From assembly GCA_001983455.1 (NCBI GenBank), contig LJDB01000064.1, forward strand, positions 1 through 64,000: 64,000 nucleotides of DNA. Reading direction: 5' to 3'. Position 1 is the first letter of the stretch, and every line of letters begins with the position of its first letter. Origin of the DNA: Candidatus Epulonipiscium fishelsonii. GTDB taxonomy: Bacteria > Bacillota > Clostridia > Lachnospirales > Cellulosilyticaceae. Below are positions 55,351 to 64,000 of the stretch, piece after piece. The translations under genes were made by a program, and so were the position numbers. Under the pieces are notes generated by a model. That model was not told the DNA's origin and ran no database searches. It worked only from the letters and a program-made list of their open reading frames with translations.

Positions 55351-55964
55351 TATGCGTACACCTCCTCAATTTTTGCCAAAGCTTCTTTAGTTACGACAAA
55401 AGTATCATATTTTAAAACATCATAAGTGTTTAAATTGTTAACTGCTGAAGTTTTTATTCCTTGAATGTTGTTTGCAGAAAGCATTACATTTCTACTTGAT
55501 TCGCCTTCTGTAACGATTAAAGCTTTTTTTAGTTTTAGAGTGTTTAAGATATTTGCCATAACTTTAGTTTTAGCTTGTTCCAAAACTATCTCATCTAACA
55601 CTACAATTTTTTGTTCAGTTGCTCTAGTTGTTAACGCACATTTTAAAGCAAATTGTCTTTCTTTCTTGTTTAATTTAAAAGAGTAATCTCTTGGTTTTGG
55701 AGCAAATACAACTCCTCCACCTTTCCATTGTGGTGAACGAATTGAGCCTTGTCTTGCTCTACCAGTCCCTTTTTGTTTCCAAGGTTTTCTTCCTCCTCCA
55801 CGTACTTCTGCACGTGTTTTCGCACTTTGAGTTCCTTGTCTTTTGTTTGCAAGATGTGCAACAACTGCTGCATGAATTAAATGTTCTTTAACTTCTACTC
55901 CAAATATATCGCTGTTTAATTCGATATTTCCTACTTCTTTTCCGTTTATATTTAAAACTTTCAC
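55350..55964 (-). CDS. rplD: 50S ribosomal protein L4
   Basis: The 204-residue L4 is also the autoregulator of the S10 operon in some bacteria. It has the tunnel loop [20 protein letters not shown] and [13 protein letters not shown]. It starts with GTG at 55964, 9 nt after GGAGG. Confidence 0.97.
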   Translation of the reverse strand: MKVLNINGKEVGNIELNSDIFGVEVKEHLIHAAVVAHLANKRQGTQSAKTRAEVRGGGRKPWKQKGTGRARQGSIRSPQWKGGGVVFAPKPRDYSFKLNKKERQFALKCALTTRATEQKIVVLDEIVLEQAKTKVMANILNTLKLKKALIVTEGESSRNVMLSANNIQGIKTSAVNNLNTYDVLKYDTFVVTKEALAKIEEVYA

Positions 55965-55993
55965 TCTTTAACTCCTCCTTTCTTTATTTAGTA

Positions 55994-56626
55994 CTACCAA
56001 GCTTTTACACTATTTTTTACAGTAATTATTGTTCCTTTTGGCCCTGGAACTGCACCTTTAATAAGGATTAAGTTTTTCTCTGCATCAATTTTAACAACTT
56101 CAAGATTTTGTATAGTAACTTTGTCACAACCCATATGAGATGGAAGTCCTTTGCCTTTCATAACACGCCCTGGATTTGTAGCGGCTCCCATTGAACCTGC
56201 TTTACGGTGATATTTTGAACCATGTGCCATTGGTCCTCTACTATATCCATATTTTTTAATTGAACTTGCGTATCCTTTACCTTTTGTAATACCCGAAACA
56301 TCAACTTTATCACCAGCACTAAAGATGTCTGCTTTAATTTCACTACCCACTTCATAAGTGCTAATATCTTCTAATCTAAATTCTTTAAGATATTTTTTTA
56401 TTGGTACACCAGCTTTTGCAAAATGTCCTTTTTTAGGTTTGATAGTTTGTTTTGGTTTAGCATCAACAAAACCAACTTGAATAGCTTCATAGCCATCATT
56501 TTTTTCTGTTTTCTTTTGTACCACAACACAAGGCCCTGCCTCAAGTACAGTAACAGGAATTAAATTAGCATTTGTGTCAAACACTTGAGTCATTCCTATT
56601 TTTTTAGCAATAATACCCTTTTTCAT
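55994..56626 (-). CDS. rplC: 50S ribosomal protein L3
   Basis: The 210-residue L3 begins [16 protein letters not shown] and has [39 protein letters not shown] and [19 protein letters not shown] precedes the ATG. The gap to rpsJ is unusually long (132 nt) and holds three hairpins. Confidence 0.98.
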   Translation of the reverse strand: MKKGIIAKKIGMTQVFDTNANLIPVTVLEAGPCVVVQKKTEKNDGYEAIQVGFVDAKPKQTIKPKKGHFAKAGVPIKKYLKEFRLEDISTYEVGSEIKADIFSAGDKVDVSGITKGKGYASSIKKYGYSRGPMAHGSKYHRKAGSMGAATNPGRVMKGKGLPSHMGCDKVTIQNLEVVKIDAEKNLILIKGAVPGPKGTIITVKNSVKAW

Positions 56627-56656
56627 TCTTCTTACACCTCCTGTTTATCTACAGCG

Positions 56657-56753
56657 GATTGCATTTGCAATCATTCCAGACGTTTTTAAATTATACGTCT
56701 ATTTCATTTGTTTGTTAGTATTGCCTTTATTTACTAGTACTAATCCTACTAGT
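56657..56753 (-). promoter_or_regulatory. three hairpins in the rpsJ-rplC gap
   Basis: Perfect small stems are found at 56657-56672 (GATTGC/GCAATC), 56678-56700 (AGACGT/ACGTCT) and 56733-56753 (ACTAGTA/TACTAGT). None has a T-run. Other gaps in the cluster are short, so this looks like a processing or regulatory element within the operon. Confidence 0.45.
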
Positions 56754-56758
56754 ATTAT

Positions 56759-57055
56759 TTATTTACTAGCATCAATTTTAATGTCAACACCAGCTGGTAA
56801 ATCAATACGTCTTACAGCTTCTCCAGTTTTTGGCGTAGCTTCAACATCAATTAGTCTTTTATGTGTTCTCATTTCAAATTGTTCACGAGAATCTTTATAT
56901 TTGTGTACTGCTCTAAGAATAGTTATTACTTCTTTTTTTGTTGGTAATGGAATTGGTCCACTTACTTTAGCACCAGTTTTTTTAGTAACTGTAACAATTT
57001 GTTCTGCAGTTTGATCTAACAATTTGTGGTCATATGCTTTTAATATTATACGCAT
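56759..57055 (-). CDS. rpsJ: 30S ribosomal protein S10
   Basis: The 98-residue S10 also takes part in antitermination with NusB. It has [57 protein letters not shown] and ends in VDIKIDASK. It begins directly at MRIILK after GGAGGGG, a few residues shorter at the N-terminus than forms that start MANQK. It is the first gene of the S10-spc-alpha cluster. Confidence 0.97.
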   Translation of the reverse strand: MRIILKAYDHKLLDQTAEQIVTVTKKTGAKVSGPIPLPTKKEVITILRAVHKYKDSREQFEMRTHKRLIDVEATPKTGEAVRRIDLPAGVDIKIDASK

Positions 57056-57309
57056 TAAAAAGTCCCCTCCTTTTCGTACTTTGTTTGTATGAAACTAGTA
57101 CAACGTAGTGGTGACTGCATCTTAAAATATACTCTATGTATCTAGGCATGAAAAAACATGCATAGAACAATAAATAATGAAAAATCATTATCCGAAATAA
57201 TTTTAAATCTACAGTGACTTCGTCGTCCCGTTTCTTAACCGAACATTCGCTCCTCAGAAATCCACCTTTCAGCAACAACCTCCTGAATCTTCGCTATCAA
57301 TGTCACAAC
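57056..57309 (-). promoter_or_regulatory. leader RNA of the S10-spc-alpha cluster
   Basis: About 250 nt of untranslated leader separate the promoter from rpsJ. It holds the GC-rich stretch with CAGGAGGTTGTTGCTGAAAG near 57270, and a 9-bp hairpin with one mismatch (CTAGGCATG/CATGCATAG, A6 loop, plus-strand reading) at 57142-57165. S10 leaders in other bacteria bind L4 to control the operon; by analogy this may do the same. No known consensus was matched. Confidence 0.5.
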
Positions 57310-57316
57310 ACAAGAG

Positions 57317-57345
57317 ATTATACATTATTTACTAGAGAGTTGCAA
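57317..57345 (-). promoter_or_regulatory. main promoter of the S10-spc-alpha cluster
   Basis: On the minus strand TTGCAA (57345-57340) and a perfect TATAAT (57322-57317) are 17 bp apart, about 260 bp before rpsJ. It is the best sigma-A promoter in the ribosomal half of the window. Confidence 0.85.
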
Positions 57346-57450
57346 GGGTTTTTTATATTTTTAATAATCAAATTATAAATTTCTGTAAATTTGTACCAAA
57401 AAATTTTACAAAAAATTAACTATCTATTCTTATGTCTGACATATTATCAT

Positions 57451-57490
57451 AAAAAAAATAGGTACCAAGACAAATGCCCCTGTACCTATT
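57451..57490 (-). terminator. terminator after the lipid kinase gene
   Basis: AATAGGTAC and GTACCTATT form a perfect 9-bp stem with a 16-nt loop and are followed on the minus strand by a T-rich run. It separates dagK from the ribosomal cluster promoter. Confidence 0.85.
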
Positions 57491-57556
57491 AAATTGATTA
57501 AATATTTAAACTACTATTTTTATTAATAATATTACTTGACTAATGTTTTTTGACAG

Positions 57557-58525
57557 TTAGGAGAAAGGAAAATATCCAATAACATTATTTAAATATGTTG
57601 CTAGTCTGGGAATTTTTCTAGCATATCCAGATCTTTTTGGCATAAATATTTTAAATTTGTTTGAAACAACTTCAATTTCCAAAGGAAAACTTGGACCAAT
57701 CTCACCGTCAATATCAGTGACAAATTTTTTGTCTAGATTACGACACTTTATAGTCGCCTTTGAAATTCTTGCATAATCAACATTGTTGTCATCAAGGTAT
57801 TGCCCTTGCAACATTTTCAAAAATAAAGCAGGAATTTCGTACGGTTCAACATCTTTAATTGCAACAAGATCCAGATATCCATCTGTTATGCTGGCTTGTT
57901 TTGCCATTTTGTTAAATCCTCCTGCTCCTTTTCCATTAAATACCAAAATAAAAACATAACGACCCTTCAAAGATGTTTCTTTGGAAATAATCTCTATATT
58001 CATTGTTTCATAGTTTTTAAGCTCCTCTATGCCTTTTGCATAATAAGCAAGTTTTCCAAAATTTTTCTTAAGATTTAGATCAATTTCATGAGAAACTCCA
58101 CTAAATATTCCCATGTTACAAACATTTATAAAGTACTGCTCATTAACTTTACCAACATCTACATATTTCAAATTGTTCTCTTCAATTATGTTAATTGCTT
58201 CTTTTAATGTATTGGGTATATTTGCTGTAGTTGCAAAATCATTTGCTGTACCAAGCGGAAGTATACCAACAGGGATGTCTAGGTTTTTTGTAAATAGTCC
58301 ATTAACACACTCATTTATAGTACCATCCCCACCTGCTATCATAATAAGGTCTATATCTTGTTCCACTTCATTTATAATCTGTTTCTTAATTGCTCCAGGA
58401 GCTTCGCTTCTATAAAGTTGCAAGGTATATCCCAAAGCTTGCATTCGTTCTGCAATATAGTCAAGTTGTGATACAAGTTGTCTATTGCCAGCCATTGGAT
58501 TATATAATAATAATGATTTTTTCAT
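57557..58525 (-). CDS. diacylglycerol kinase-family lipid kinase (YegS/BmrU type)
   Basis: The 322-residue protein phosphorylates a lipid such as diacylglycerol to return it to phospholipid or lipoteichoic acid turnover. It has the NP start motif LLYNPMAGN, the nucleotide motif AGGDGTINE (GGDGT at 65-69), PLGTANDFA, and the C-terminal TDIDGE motif. The protein is followed by a basic tail (KIPRLATYLNN). Its ATG has no ribosome binding site within 20 nt; see the finding on a possible structure-bridged site upstream. Confidence 0.88.
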   Translation of the reverse strand: MKKSLLLYNPMAGNRQLVSQLDYIAERMQALGYTLQLYRSEAPGAIKKQIINEVEQDIDLIMIAGGDGTINECVNGLFTKNLDIPVGILPLGTANDFATTANIPNTLKEAINIIEENNLKYVDVGKVNEQYFINVCNMGIFSGVSHEIDLNLKKNFGKLAYYAKGIEELKNYETMNIEIISKETSLKGRYVFILVFNGKGAGGFNKMAKQASITDGYLDLVAIKDVEPYEIPALFLKMLQGQYLDDNNVDYARISKATIKCRNLDKKFVTDIDGEIGPSFPLEIEVVSNKFKIFMPKRSGYARKIPRLATYLNNVIGYFPFS

Positions 58526-58534
58526 ATAAGTTAA

Positions 58535-58580
58535 GCAAGGAACTCACTATAATTTAAAACAGTTTACCTTGCACCCTCCT
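58535..58580 (-). promoter_or_regulatory. possible structure-bridged ribosome binding site of the lipid kinase gene
   Basis: On the minus strand AGGAGGG (58580-58574) lies about 48 nt before the ATG. Directly behind it GCAAGG (58572-58567) pairs with CCTTGC (58540-58535), and AACT/AGTT extends the stem past a 2-nt bulge. Folding would bring AGGAGGG to about 10 nt from the ATG at 58525. No other site is present and in-frame stops exclude an upstream start. Confidence 0.5.
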
Positions 58581-58610
58581 TTTCTAATTATATTATGCTC
58601 TCATAAAGTC

Positions 58611-60323
58611 TTACATTTTAATTGGTGCTCCAATCCCCAACAAATACAACGTATTTTTAAGAATATTAGTTGTACAATAAACTAGGCTTAATCTAGCATA
58701 TTTTAGTTTCTGATCATCAACTAAAATAGCATTGTCATGATAAAATTTATTAAAGGCTTGAGCAACGTTTACCGCATATCTTGCAATAATAGAAGGCTCA
58801 TACTTATTTGCCGCATCATTTATTGCAGATTTGAAATTACCTATTTGTTTAACTAGGGTTATACTAGCTTCATCAGTTATAAGATCAAAGTCTATTAAAG
58901 ATATATCATACTCTTCAATATTTGATTTTCTAAGAACACTACAAGCTCTTGCATGAGTGTATTGTACATACGGACCCGTTTCTCCATCAAAATTTAAAGC
59001 TTTACTCCAAGAAAATTCTATGTCCTTTATAATAGTATTATACATATCATCAAATATAATCGCACCAATACCAACTTGCATAGCAACGGTATCTTTGTCT
59101 TCTAAGTTAGGATTTTTTTCTTCAATAATTTCCTTTGTCTTTTGGATAGCTTGATTTAATAGGTCTTGCAACAAAATTACATTTCCTTTTCGAGTTGCAA
59201 TTGCTTGTGCCGGTTTACTTTTGTCTTCTGCTTCAATACTCACCATACCAAATGGAACATGTACTAGGTCTTTATACCATTCATAACCCATCTTTTTAAT
59301 TACTTCAAACCACTGCTTAAAATGTAGATTTTGTTGTAATGCAGTTACATAGATACACTTCTTAAAGTCATACGTTTGTTTACGATATTTTGCTGCTGTA
59401 ATATCACGAGTTGCATAAAGTGTACTACCATCTCTTTTTGTAATCAAGCAAGGAGGCATATTTTCAAGTTCAACAATCTTTGCTCCATCGCTTACTTTTA
59501 TTAGATTTTTGTCTTCCAGCTCTTTAATTACAGGGGCCATTTTGTCATTATAAAAGGCTTCACCATTAAAGCTGTCAAACTCTACATCTAACAAATTATA
59601 AACATATTCAAATTCTTTTAAACTAATTTGTTTAAACCACTTCCAAAGCTCTAGGGCTTCTTCATCCCCTTGTTCCATTTTTGTAAAGTAGTCCCTTGCT
59701 TGTTGTTCAAGTGTAGAGTCTTTTTCAGCCTCTTCATGAAACATTACGTATATTCTTAATAATTCTTGTATCCCTTTTTGTTCAACTGCTTCTTTTGAAG
59801 AATAGTTTTTATAAGCTACAATTAACTTTCCAAATTGTGTCCCCCAATCTCCCAAATGGTTTATGCTTATGCAATTATATCCTAAAGCTTCAAATATTCG
59901 GTACAAACTGTTTCCAATTACAGTTGATCTAAGGTGTCCAATATGAAATGGTTTTGCTATATTTGGAGACGAAAAGTCTATAATAATATTTCCTTTTGAT
60001 TTTGATTTGTCTATGCCATATTTTTCTCCTTGTTGTATCATAGGTACAATAGTTTGTTTTACAAATTGCTCTTTATTAACAAAAAAGTTTATATATGCAT
60101 TTACACACTCTGTCTTTTCAATAAAGTCTACTGTTCCAATTTTTTCTGCAATCTCTTTTGCTATAACTACAGGAGATTTTTTTAGCTCTTTTGCAAGCTT
60201 AAAACAAGGAAAAGCATAATCTCCCATGGAACTATTTAAAGGAACTTCAATTAAATCATCTATAGTTTGTTTGTCTAGGCTTGGTATATTTTTATTTAAT
60301 ATTTCAACTAATTTATTTTTCAT
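58611..60323 (-). CDS. argS: arginyl-tRNA synthetase
   Basis: The 570-residue class I synthetase charges tRNA-Arg. It has the HIGH motif in SPNIAKPFHIGHLRST, an N-terminal additional domain (about 1-90), the catalytic core with ATRDITAAKYR, the KMSK-equivalent ATRKGNVILLQDLL, and an anticodon-binding C-terminus ending GIGAPIKM. I start at ATG 60323; a GTG one codon earlier is only 4 nt from the binding site. The noc-like gene ends 23 nt before it. Confidence 0.97.
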   Translation of the reverse strand: MKNKLVEILNKNIPSLDKQTIDDLIEVPLNSSMGDYAFPCFKLAKELKKSPVVIAKEIAEKIGTVDFIEKTECVNAYINFFVNKEQFVKQTIVPMIQQGEKYGIDKSKSKGNIIIDFSSPNIAKPFHIGHLRSTVIGNSLYRIFEALGYNCISINHLGDWGTQFGKLIVAYKNYSSKEAVEQKGIQELLRIYVMFHEEAEKDSTLEQQARDYFTKMEQGDEEALELWKWFKQISLKEFEYVYNLLDVEFDSFNGEAFYNDKMAPVIKELEDKNLIKVSDGAKIVELENMPPCLITKRDGSTLYATRDITAAKYRKQTYDFKKCIYVTALQQNLHFKQWFEVIKKMGYEWYKDLVHVPFGMVSIEAEDKSKPAQAIATRKGNVILLQDLLNQAIQKTKEIIEEKNPNLEDKDTVAMQVGIGAIIFDDMYNTIIKDIEFSWSKALNFDGETGPYVQYTHARACSVLRKSNIEEYDISLIDFDLITDEASITLVKQIGNFKSAINDAANKYEPSIIARYAVNVAQAFNKFYHDNAILVDDQKLKYARLSLVYCTTNILKNTLYLLGIGAPIKM

Positions 60324-60346
60324 CACGATTCTTTCCTTTTAACTAA

Positions 60347-61135
60347 TTAATTTTTTAGTATTTTAATTTTAATCTCATAAGTTTCATCTTGTTCATCAAC
60401 AACATATTCAACATCAATGTTTGATTGTTTTATAAGCTCAACAGATTGCATCAAAGTATTTACAGCTAGTTTATAACCATCATTTATCTTCCTAGTAATT
60501 TTAAACTTAATTCTTTCACGTGCTTCTTTTTGAATAATTCGCTCAATAATGTCTACAATCAACTTTTGAGTCTGGTTTATATTATATTGATTTAAAATGA
60601 TTTCTTGCAAAGCTTCCATTTGATAATATTCAGCTGGTAATTTCAAAATCTCTTGTACGTATGTTTCCGGCAAATTGTTTTCTAAGACGATATTTTTAAC
60701 CTGTTCTGGTAAATTTTTTAGCTTTAATTTGTTCATTATATAAGATTGACTTTTCCCAAGATATTTTGAAAGCTCTTCTAAAGTATAGCCAAAATCATCA
60801 ATTAAATTATGCATGGCTTCACTTTCTTCAAAATAATTTATTCTTTTGCTATGGAGATTTTTTGATAGGGGAAATGTAGCACTATTCTTATCCGAAAATG
60901 GTACTACTATAGCAGGGACCTCTTCCATCTTTAATATCTGGCTTGCCTTAAACCGCCTTTCACCTATTATTATTTCATAAAGGTTTCCAACTAGTCTCAC
61001 TACTATTGGCTCAATTATTCCATACACAGAAATTAGATTTGCTAAGCTCTCAAGTTCTTCTTGTATAAATATTTTTCTTGGCTGATACGGGTTTATTGTT
61101 ATTTTGTCAGTGGATATGTATTCTATTTTTAACAT
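60347..61135 (-). CDS. noc: ParB/Noc-family DNA-binding protein with altered box II
   Basis: The 262-residue protein has the ParB-type CTP-binding N-terminal domain (about 1-105, GERRFKA at 58-64), a helix-turn-helix (about 116-141, YTLEELSKYLGKSQSYIMNKL) and a C-terminal dimerisation part. Box II reads KNLHS (92-96) in place of the usual ENLQR, so a conserved Glu and Arg are replaced. No parA lies beside it, and it follows rsmG, the position of the nucleoid occlusion factor Noc in Firmicutes. Noc is the more likely identity; a ParB role cannot be excluded. AAGGAG precedes the ATG. Confidence 0.7.
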   Translation of the reverse strand: MLKIEYISTDKITINPYQPRKIFIQEELESLANLISVYGIIEPIVVRLVGNLYEIIIGERRFKASQILKMEEVPAIVVPFSDKNSATFPLSKNLHSKRINYFEESEAMHNLIDDFGYTLEELSKYLGKSQSYIMNKLKLKNLPEQVKNIVLENNLPETYVQEILKLPAEYYQMEALQEIILNQYNINQTQKLIVDIIERIIQKEARERIKFKITRKINDGYKLAVNTLMQSVELIKQSNIDVEYVVDEQDETYEIKIKILKN

Positions 61136-61195
61136 TAATATCTCCTTAGTAGTTAATAGATCCTTGTTAAGTTCTTATACTTACCCAGAGGTTTA

Positions 61196-61242
61196 GGGGT
61201 CTGTGACCCCATACCCCGTTTGCTGTAATCTTTAAAACAGCA
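61196..61242 (-). promoter_or_regulatory. two small hairpins between rsmG and the noc-like gene
   Basis: GGGGTC-TGT-GACCCC (61196-61210) and TGCTGT-N10-ACAGCA (61221-61242) are perfect 6-bp stems in the 221-nt gap. Neither is followed by a T-run. They may mark a terminator/antiterminator or leader of the noc-argS-dagK segment. Confidence 0.35.
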
Positions 61243-61356
61243 ATTTTCTGACTTAACAGCTCTAGTTAATAATGATTTTATTTTTTACAATATAACGTAA
61301 TATATACATGATTAAAATTCTTTACCAAAAAATCCCCCGCATATAAAAGTGGAAAA

Positions 61357-62064
61357 CTATTGCCCTAGTGGATTTTTTTTCAGTAATCCTGCTTGGCGAG
61401 GATATATTTTATCGGTATGTCTAACTTTTTTTATAGTAACTATCTTGTGATTTAGTTGTGTGAATGGTACAGTTATATCAATAATTTTGTCCAGCTTTCC
61501 TCCAAGAATATTAATTGCTTTTTTTCCAGTTGGCAATTCTTCCTCTATACTTGGCCCTTTTAAAGCGACTAGTGTTCCGCCAACTTTTACAAACGGCAAA
61601 GTGTATTCACTTAAAACAGCCAATTGAGCAACTGCTCTTGAAGCACATAGGTCAAACTTTTCTCTATAAGATGGATTTTTTCCTAAATCTTCTGCTCTAC
61701 TATGAATACATTCAATATTTTCTAGGCCCAATTCTTGTATAACAACATTTAAAAACTTAATTCTTTTATTAAGAGAATCGACAAGCGTTACTTTGATGTT
61801 GGGACAAATTATTTTAATAACTATTCCAGGGAACCCAGCTCCAGTCCCAACATCAATTAGTGTATTTACTTTTGATAAATCAACAGATTTAGCTATAGTT
61901 ATACAATCTAAAAAATGTTTTTTAATTATTTCATCGTCATCAACAATTGTTGTCAAATTAATTTTTTTGTTCCACTCAACCAAAATATCTTTATATAACA
62001 TAAATTGATTTATTTGGTTTTCACTCAAGTTTATTCCTATTTGTTGTGCTCCTGTTTTTAGCAT
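61357..62064 (-). CDS. rsmG: 16S rRNA (guanine-527-N7)-methyltransferase RsmG
   Basis: The 235-residue SAM-dependent enzyme methylates G527 near the decoding site. It has [17 protein letters not shown] (SAM motif I), [15 protein letters not shown] and [19 protein letters not shown]. Its start overlaps the mnmG end by 7 nt, indicating translational coupling, and the order mnmG-rsmG is the conserved origin-proximal one. Confidence 0.96.
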   Translation of the reverse strand: MLKTGAQQIGINLSENQINQFMLYKDILVEWNKKINLTTIVDDDEIIKKHFLDCITIAKSVDLSKVNTLIDVGTGAGFPGIVIKIICPNIKVTLVDSLNKRIKFLNVVIQELGLENIECIHSRAEDLGKNPSYREKFDLCASRAVAQLAVLSEYTLPFVKVGGTLVALKGPSIEEELPTGKKAINILGGKLDKIIDITVPFTQLNHKIVTIKKVRHTDKIYPRQAGLLKKNPLGQ

Positions 62065-63932
62065 TGCCTACCTCTTAATTGCTCTAAATATACAAGCAAC
62101 ACACTTATATCAGCAGGAGACACTCCCGAAATCCTTGACGCTTGCCCAATGGATACAGGTTTAATTTGTGTTAACTTTTGAGCAGCTTCAATTCTTAAGC
62201 TATGGACTTTATTATAGTCTATATTTTCAGGGATAATCTTTTTCTCTAATTTTTTAAACTGCTCCACTTGTTTTTGTTGCCTAGAAATATATCCCTCATA
62301 CTTAAGTTCCGTAATAACTTGCTCAATAATGTCATCCGATAACTTTGGTCGGGTTATATCAATCTTGTCAAAGTCATGATATTCTAGTTCTTTTCTTTTT
62401 AGTAGCTCTGAAAGTGCAATTCCTGATTTCAAAGGATTTGATCCCTTTCCTGTAATAATTGCTTGGATATTTTCAGAGTTACCTACAAAAACTTTTTTTA
62501 GTCTATTAATTTCCTCATCAATTTGTTGTCTTTTAATTTTAAATTTCTCAAACCGTTCCTCTGATATTAATCCCAAGTCATACCCTTTTTCAGTTAATCT
62601 TAAATCAGCATTATCTTGTCTTAATAAAAGCCGATATTCTGCTCTCGAAGTCAACATTCTATACGGTTCATTAGTTCCTTTTGTTACTAGATCATCAATT
62701 AAAACTCCAATATACCCTTCAGATCTATCTATAGTAAAAGGTGGTCTATTATCTATTTTTAAGACTGCATTTATTCCTGCAACCAATCCTTGTGCTCCTG
62801 CTTCTTCATATCCAGAGCTTCCATTCATTTGCCCTGCACTAAAAAGTCCATCAATATGTTTAAATTCTAATGTATGCTTAAGTTGTAGCGGATTTATACA
62901 ATCATATTCAATAGCATATCCTATTCTTGTTACTTCAACATTTTCTAGTCCTTTTATTGAACGCAACATTTGGATTTGAACATCTTCAGGCAGTGAAGAG
63001 CTCATTCCTTGAACATACATTTCATTTGTATTATATCCTTCTGGTTCCAAAAAAACTTGATGTCTTTCTTTGTCATTAAAACGTACAACTTTATCTTCAA
63101 TTGAAGGACAATATCTTGGACCAGTCCCCTCAATCACTCCTGAATATAAAGGCGAACGGCTAAGATTATCTCTTATAATCTTATGGGTTTGTTCATTTGT
63201 ATAAGTTAAGTAACATGCAACTTGGTTAAGGTTTGTTTGAGATTTATCTGTGTCAAAAGAAAAATGAATTACATTTAAATCCCCATACTGAGGCTCCATT
63301 TTAGTTACATCAACAGTTCTCCCATCAACTCTAGCAGGAGTCCCTGTTTTAAATCTTCTTAGTTCAATTCCGATTTCTTTTAAGCTTTCACTGATTTTTT
63401 TTGCTGTTTTTAATCCATTTGGTCCAGTCTGCTCGATATTTTCTCCAGTCAAGCAACGTGATTGAATGTATGTTCCACTTGCTAATATAACAGCTTTACA
63501 TTTATAATAAGTCCCTGTATTTGTTAAAATTCCCACAACTTTATCGTCTTCCAATATAATTTTTACAATTTCCTGCTGTTTAATTAACAAATTATCAGTG
63601 TTCTCCAAAACTTTTTTCATTTCAGCCATATATTTTGCTTTATCCGCTTGTGCTCGCAAAGAATGTACTGCTGGACCTTTTGCAGTGTTTAGCATTTTTG
63701 ATTGGATATATGATTTATCTATATTTTTTCCCATCTCACCACCCAATGCATCTATTTCTTTTACCAAATGCCCTTTGGATGTCCCTCCAATATTTGGATT
63801 ACATGGCATCATCGCAATGCTTTCAAAGCTCATTGTAAACATTATCGTTTTTTTTCCTAATCTTGCACTAGCTAAACTGGCCTCGCATCCAGCGTGACCT
63901 GCACCAATTACTGCTACATCTATTTCTTGCAT
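62058..63932 (-). CDS. mnmG: tRNA uridine-5-carboxymethylaminomethyl modification enzyme MnmG
   Basis: The 624-residue FAD protein works with MnmE on wobble uridine 34 of certain tRNAs. It has the FAD motif [12 protein letters not shown] at the start, [33 protein letters not shown] and GRPxx-type SSLPEDVQ, and the C-terminal [11 protein letters not shown] with the MnmE-contact helical end ([21 protein letters not shown]). I start at ATG 63932, 6 nt after AGGAGG; the GTG two codons earlier is too close to it. The upstream neighbour, normally mnmE, is outside the window. Confidence 0.96.
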   Translation of the reverse strand: MQEIDVAVIGAGHAGCEASLASARLGKKTIMFTMSFESIAMMPCNPNIGGTSKGHLVKEIDALGGEMGKNIDKSYIQSKMLNTAKGPAVHSLRAQADKAKYMAEMKKVLENTDNLLIKQQEIVKIILEDDKVVGILTNTGTYYKCKAVILASGTYIQSRCLTGENIEQTGPNGLKTAKKISESLKEIGIELRRFKTGTPARVDGRTVDVTKMEPQYGDLNVIHFSFDTDKSQTNLNQVACYLTYTNEQTHKIIRDNLSRSPLYSGVIEGTGPRYCPSIEDKVVRFNDKERHQVFLEPEGYNTNEMYVQGMSSSLPEDVQIQMLRSIKGLENVEVTRIGYAIEYDCINPLQLKHTLEFKHIDGLFSAGQMNGSSGYEEAGAQGLVAGINAVLKIDNRPPFTIDRSEGYIGVLIDDLVTKGTNEPYRMLTSRAEYRLLLRQDNADLRLTEKGYDLGLISEERFEKFKIKRQQIDEEINRLKKVFVGNSENIQAIITGKGSNPLKSGIALSELLKRKELEYHDFDKIDITRPKLSDDIIEQVITELKYEGYISRQQKQVEQFKKLEKKIIPENIDYNKVHSLRIEAAQKLTQIKPVSIGQASRISGVSPADISVLLVYLEQLRGRQC

Positions 63933-63958
63933 ACACAACCTCCTATAATACTATTCAT

Positions 63959-63995
63959 AATAATAAGAAAAAGCTAAAGTTCTTTTCTTATTATT
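63959..63995. repeat. hairpin upstream of mnmG
   Basis: AATAATAAGAAAA and TTTTCTTATTATT pair over 13 bp around an 11-nt loop at the window end. It may be the terminator of the preceding gene (mnmE is expected there) or a weak attenuator in front of mnmG; its A/T content makes it a weak signal. Confidence 0.4.
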
Positions 63996-64000
63996 TACCT

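Noticed and set aside
57030-57278. 82-codon frame in the S10 leader
   Set aside because: It has no properly spaced binding site, overlaps rpsJ and shows no family-like sequence; the region looks like structured leader RNA.

Overview
The window is a low-GC Gram-positive chromosome segment from a spore-forming member of the Clostridia. The evidence is a spoIID-spoIIQ pair, a YtvI-type sporulation membrane protein, zinc-type S14, an ECF module behind rplQ, mnmG-rsmG followed by a Noc/ParB-type gene, and an Lsa-type ABC-F protein. The long internal insertion in ribosomal protein L17 resembles, from memory, the form found in Lachnospirales (Lachnospiraceae/Cellulosilyticum-like bacteria). That is the best guess at placement and is not proven here. 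No rRNA, tRNA, IS element, phage module or CRISPR array was seen.

Layout. (1) 1-7107: a minus-strand operon for a TIM-barrel sugar isomerase/epimerase-like protein and a complete acetoin/pyruvate-type dehydrogenase complex (E1 alpha, E1 beta, E2, E3), facing a divergent LacI-family regulator across an A/T-rich region full of GCAA palindromes. (2) 7256-10445: spoIIQ and spoIID (engulfment) and a DUF3810 membrane metallopeptidase-like protein. (3) 10446-20997: a structured 5' region with a possible 31-residue hydrophobic peptide gene, then two giant secreted fibronectin-III-type proteins (1845 and 1450 residues) with degenerate SLH-like C-termini. (4) 21054-28023: an mcp-cheV chemotaxis pair, an alpha/beta hydrolase, ytvI and glycogen phosphorylase. 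(5) 28024-39048: plus-strand genes for a secreted 3D-domain protein, a MATE exporter, two large paralogous secreted proteins with copper-amine-oxidase-like stalk domains, and an Lsa-type ABC-F protein. (6) 39079-57345: the S10-spc-alpha ribosomal protein supercluster on the minus strand. It runs from a good promoter before rpsJ through secY, adk, map, infA, rpoA and rplQ to ecfA1-ecfA2-ecfT. rpsD is absent from it. (7) 57557-64000: dagK-type lipid kinase, argS, a Noc/ParB-like gene with an altered box II, rsmG and mnmG, which is origin-proximal synteny.

How it fits together: housekeeping genes run on the minus strand, while both cell-surface blocks run on the plus strand and are closed by strong terminators. 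The most unusual material is the two surface-protein loci. These are the 112-nt inverted-repeat element with a possible small hydrophobic peptide and competing helices ahead of the giant proteins, and the two stalk proteins that share a conserved 55-bp promoter-upstream block and a nearly identical internal coding segment. Other points worth a look are the possible structure-bridged ribosome binding site of the lipid kinase, the box II change in the ParB-like protein, and the loss of metal-binding residues in SpoIIQ.
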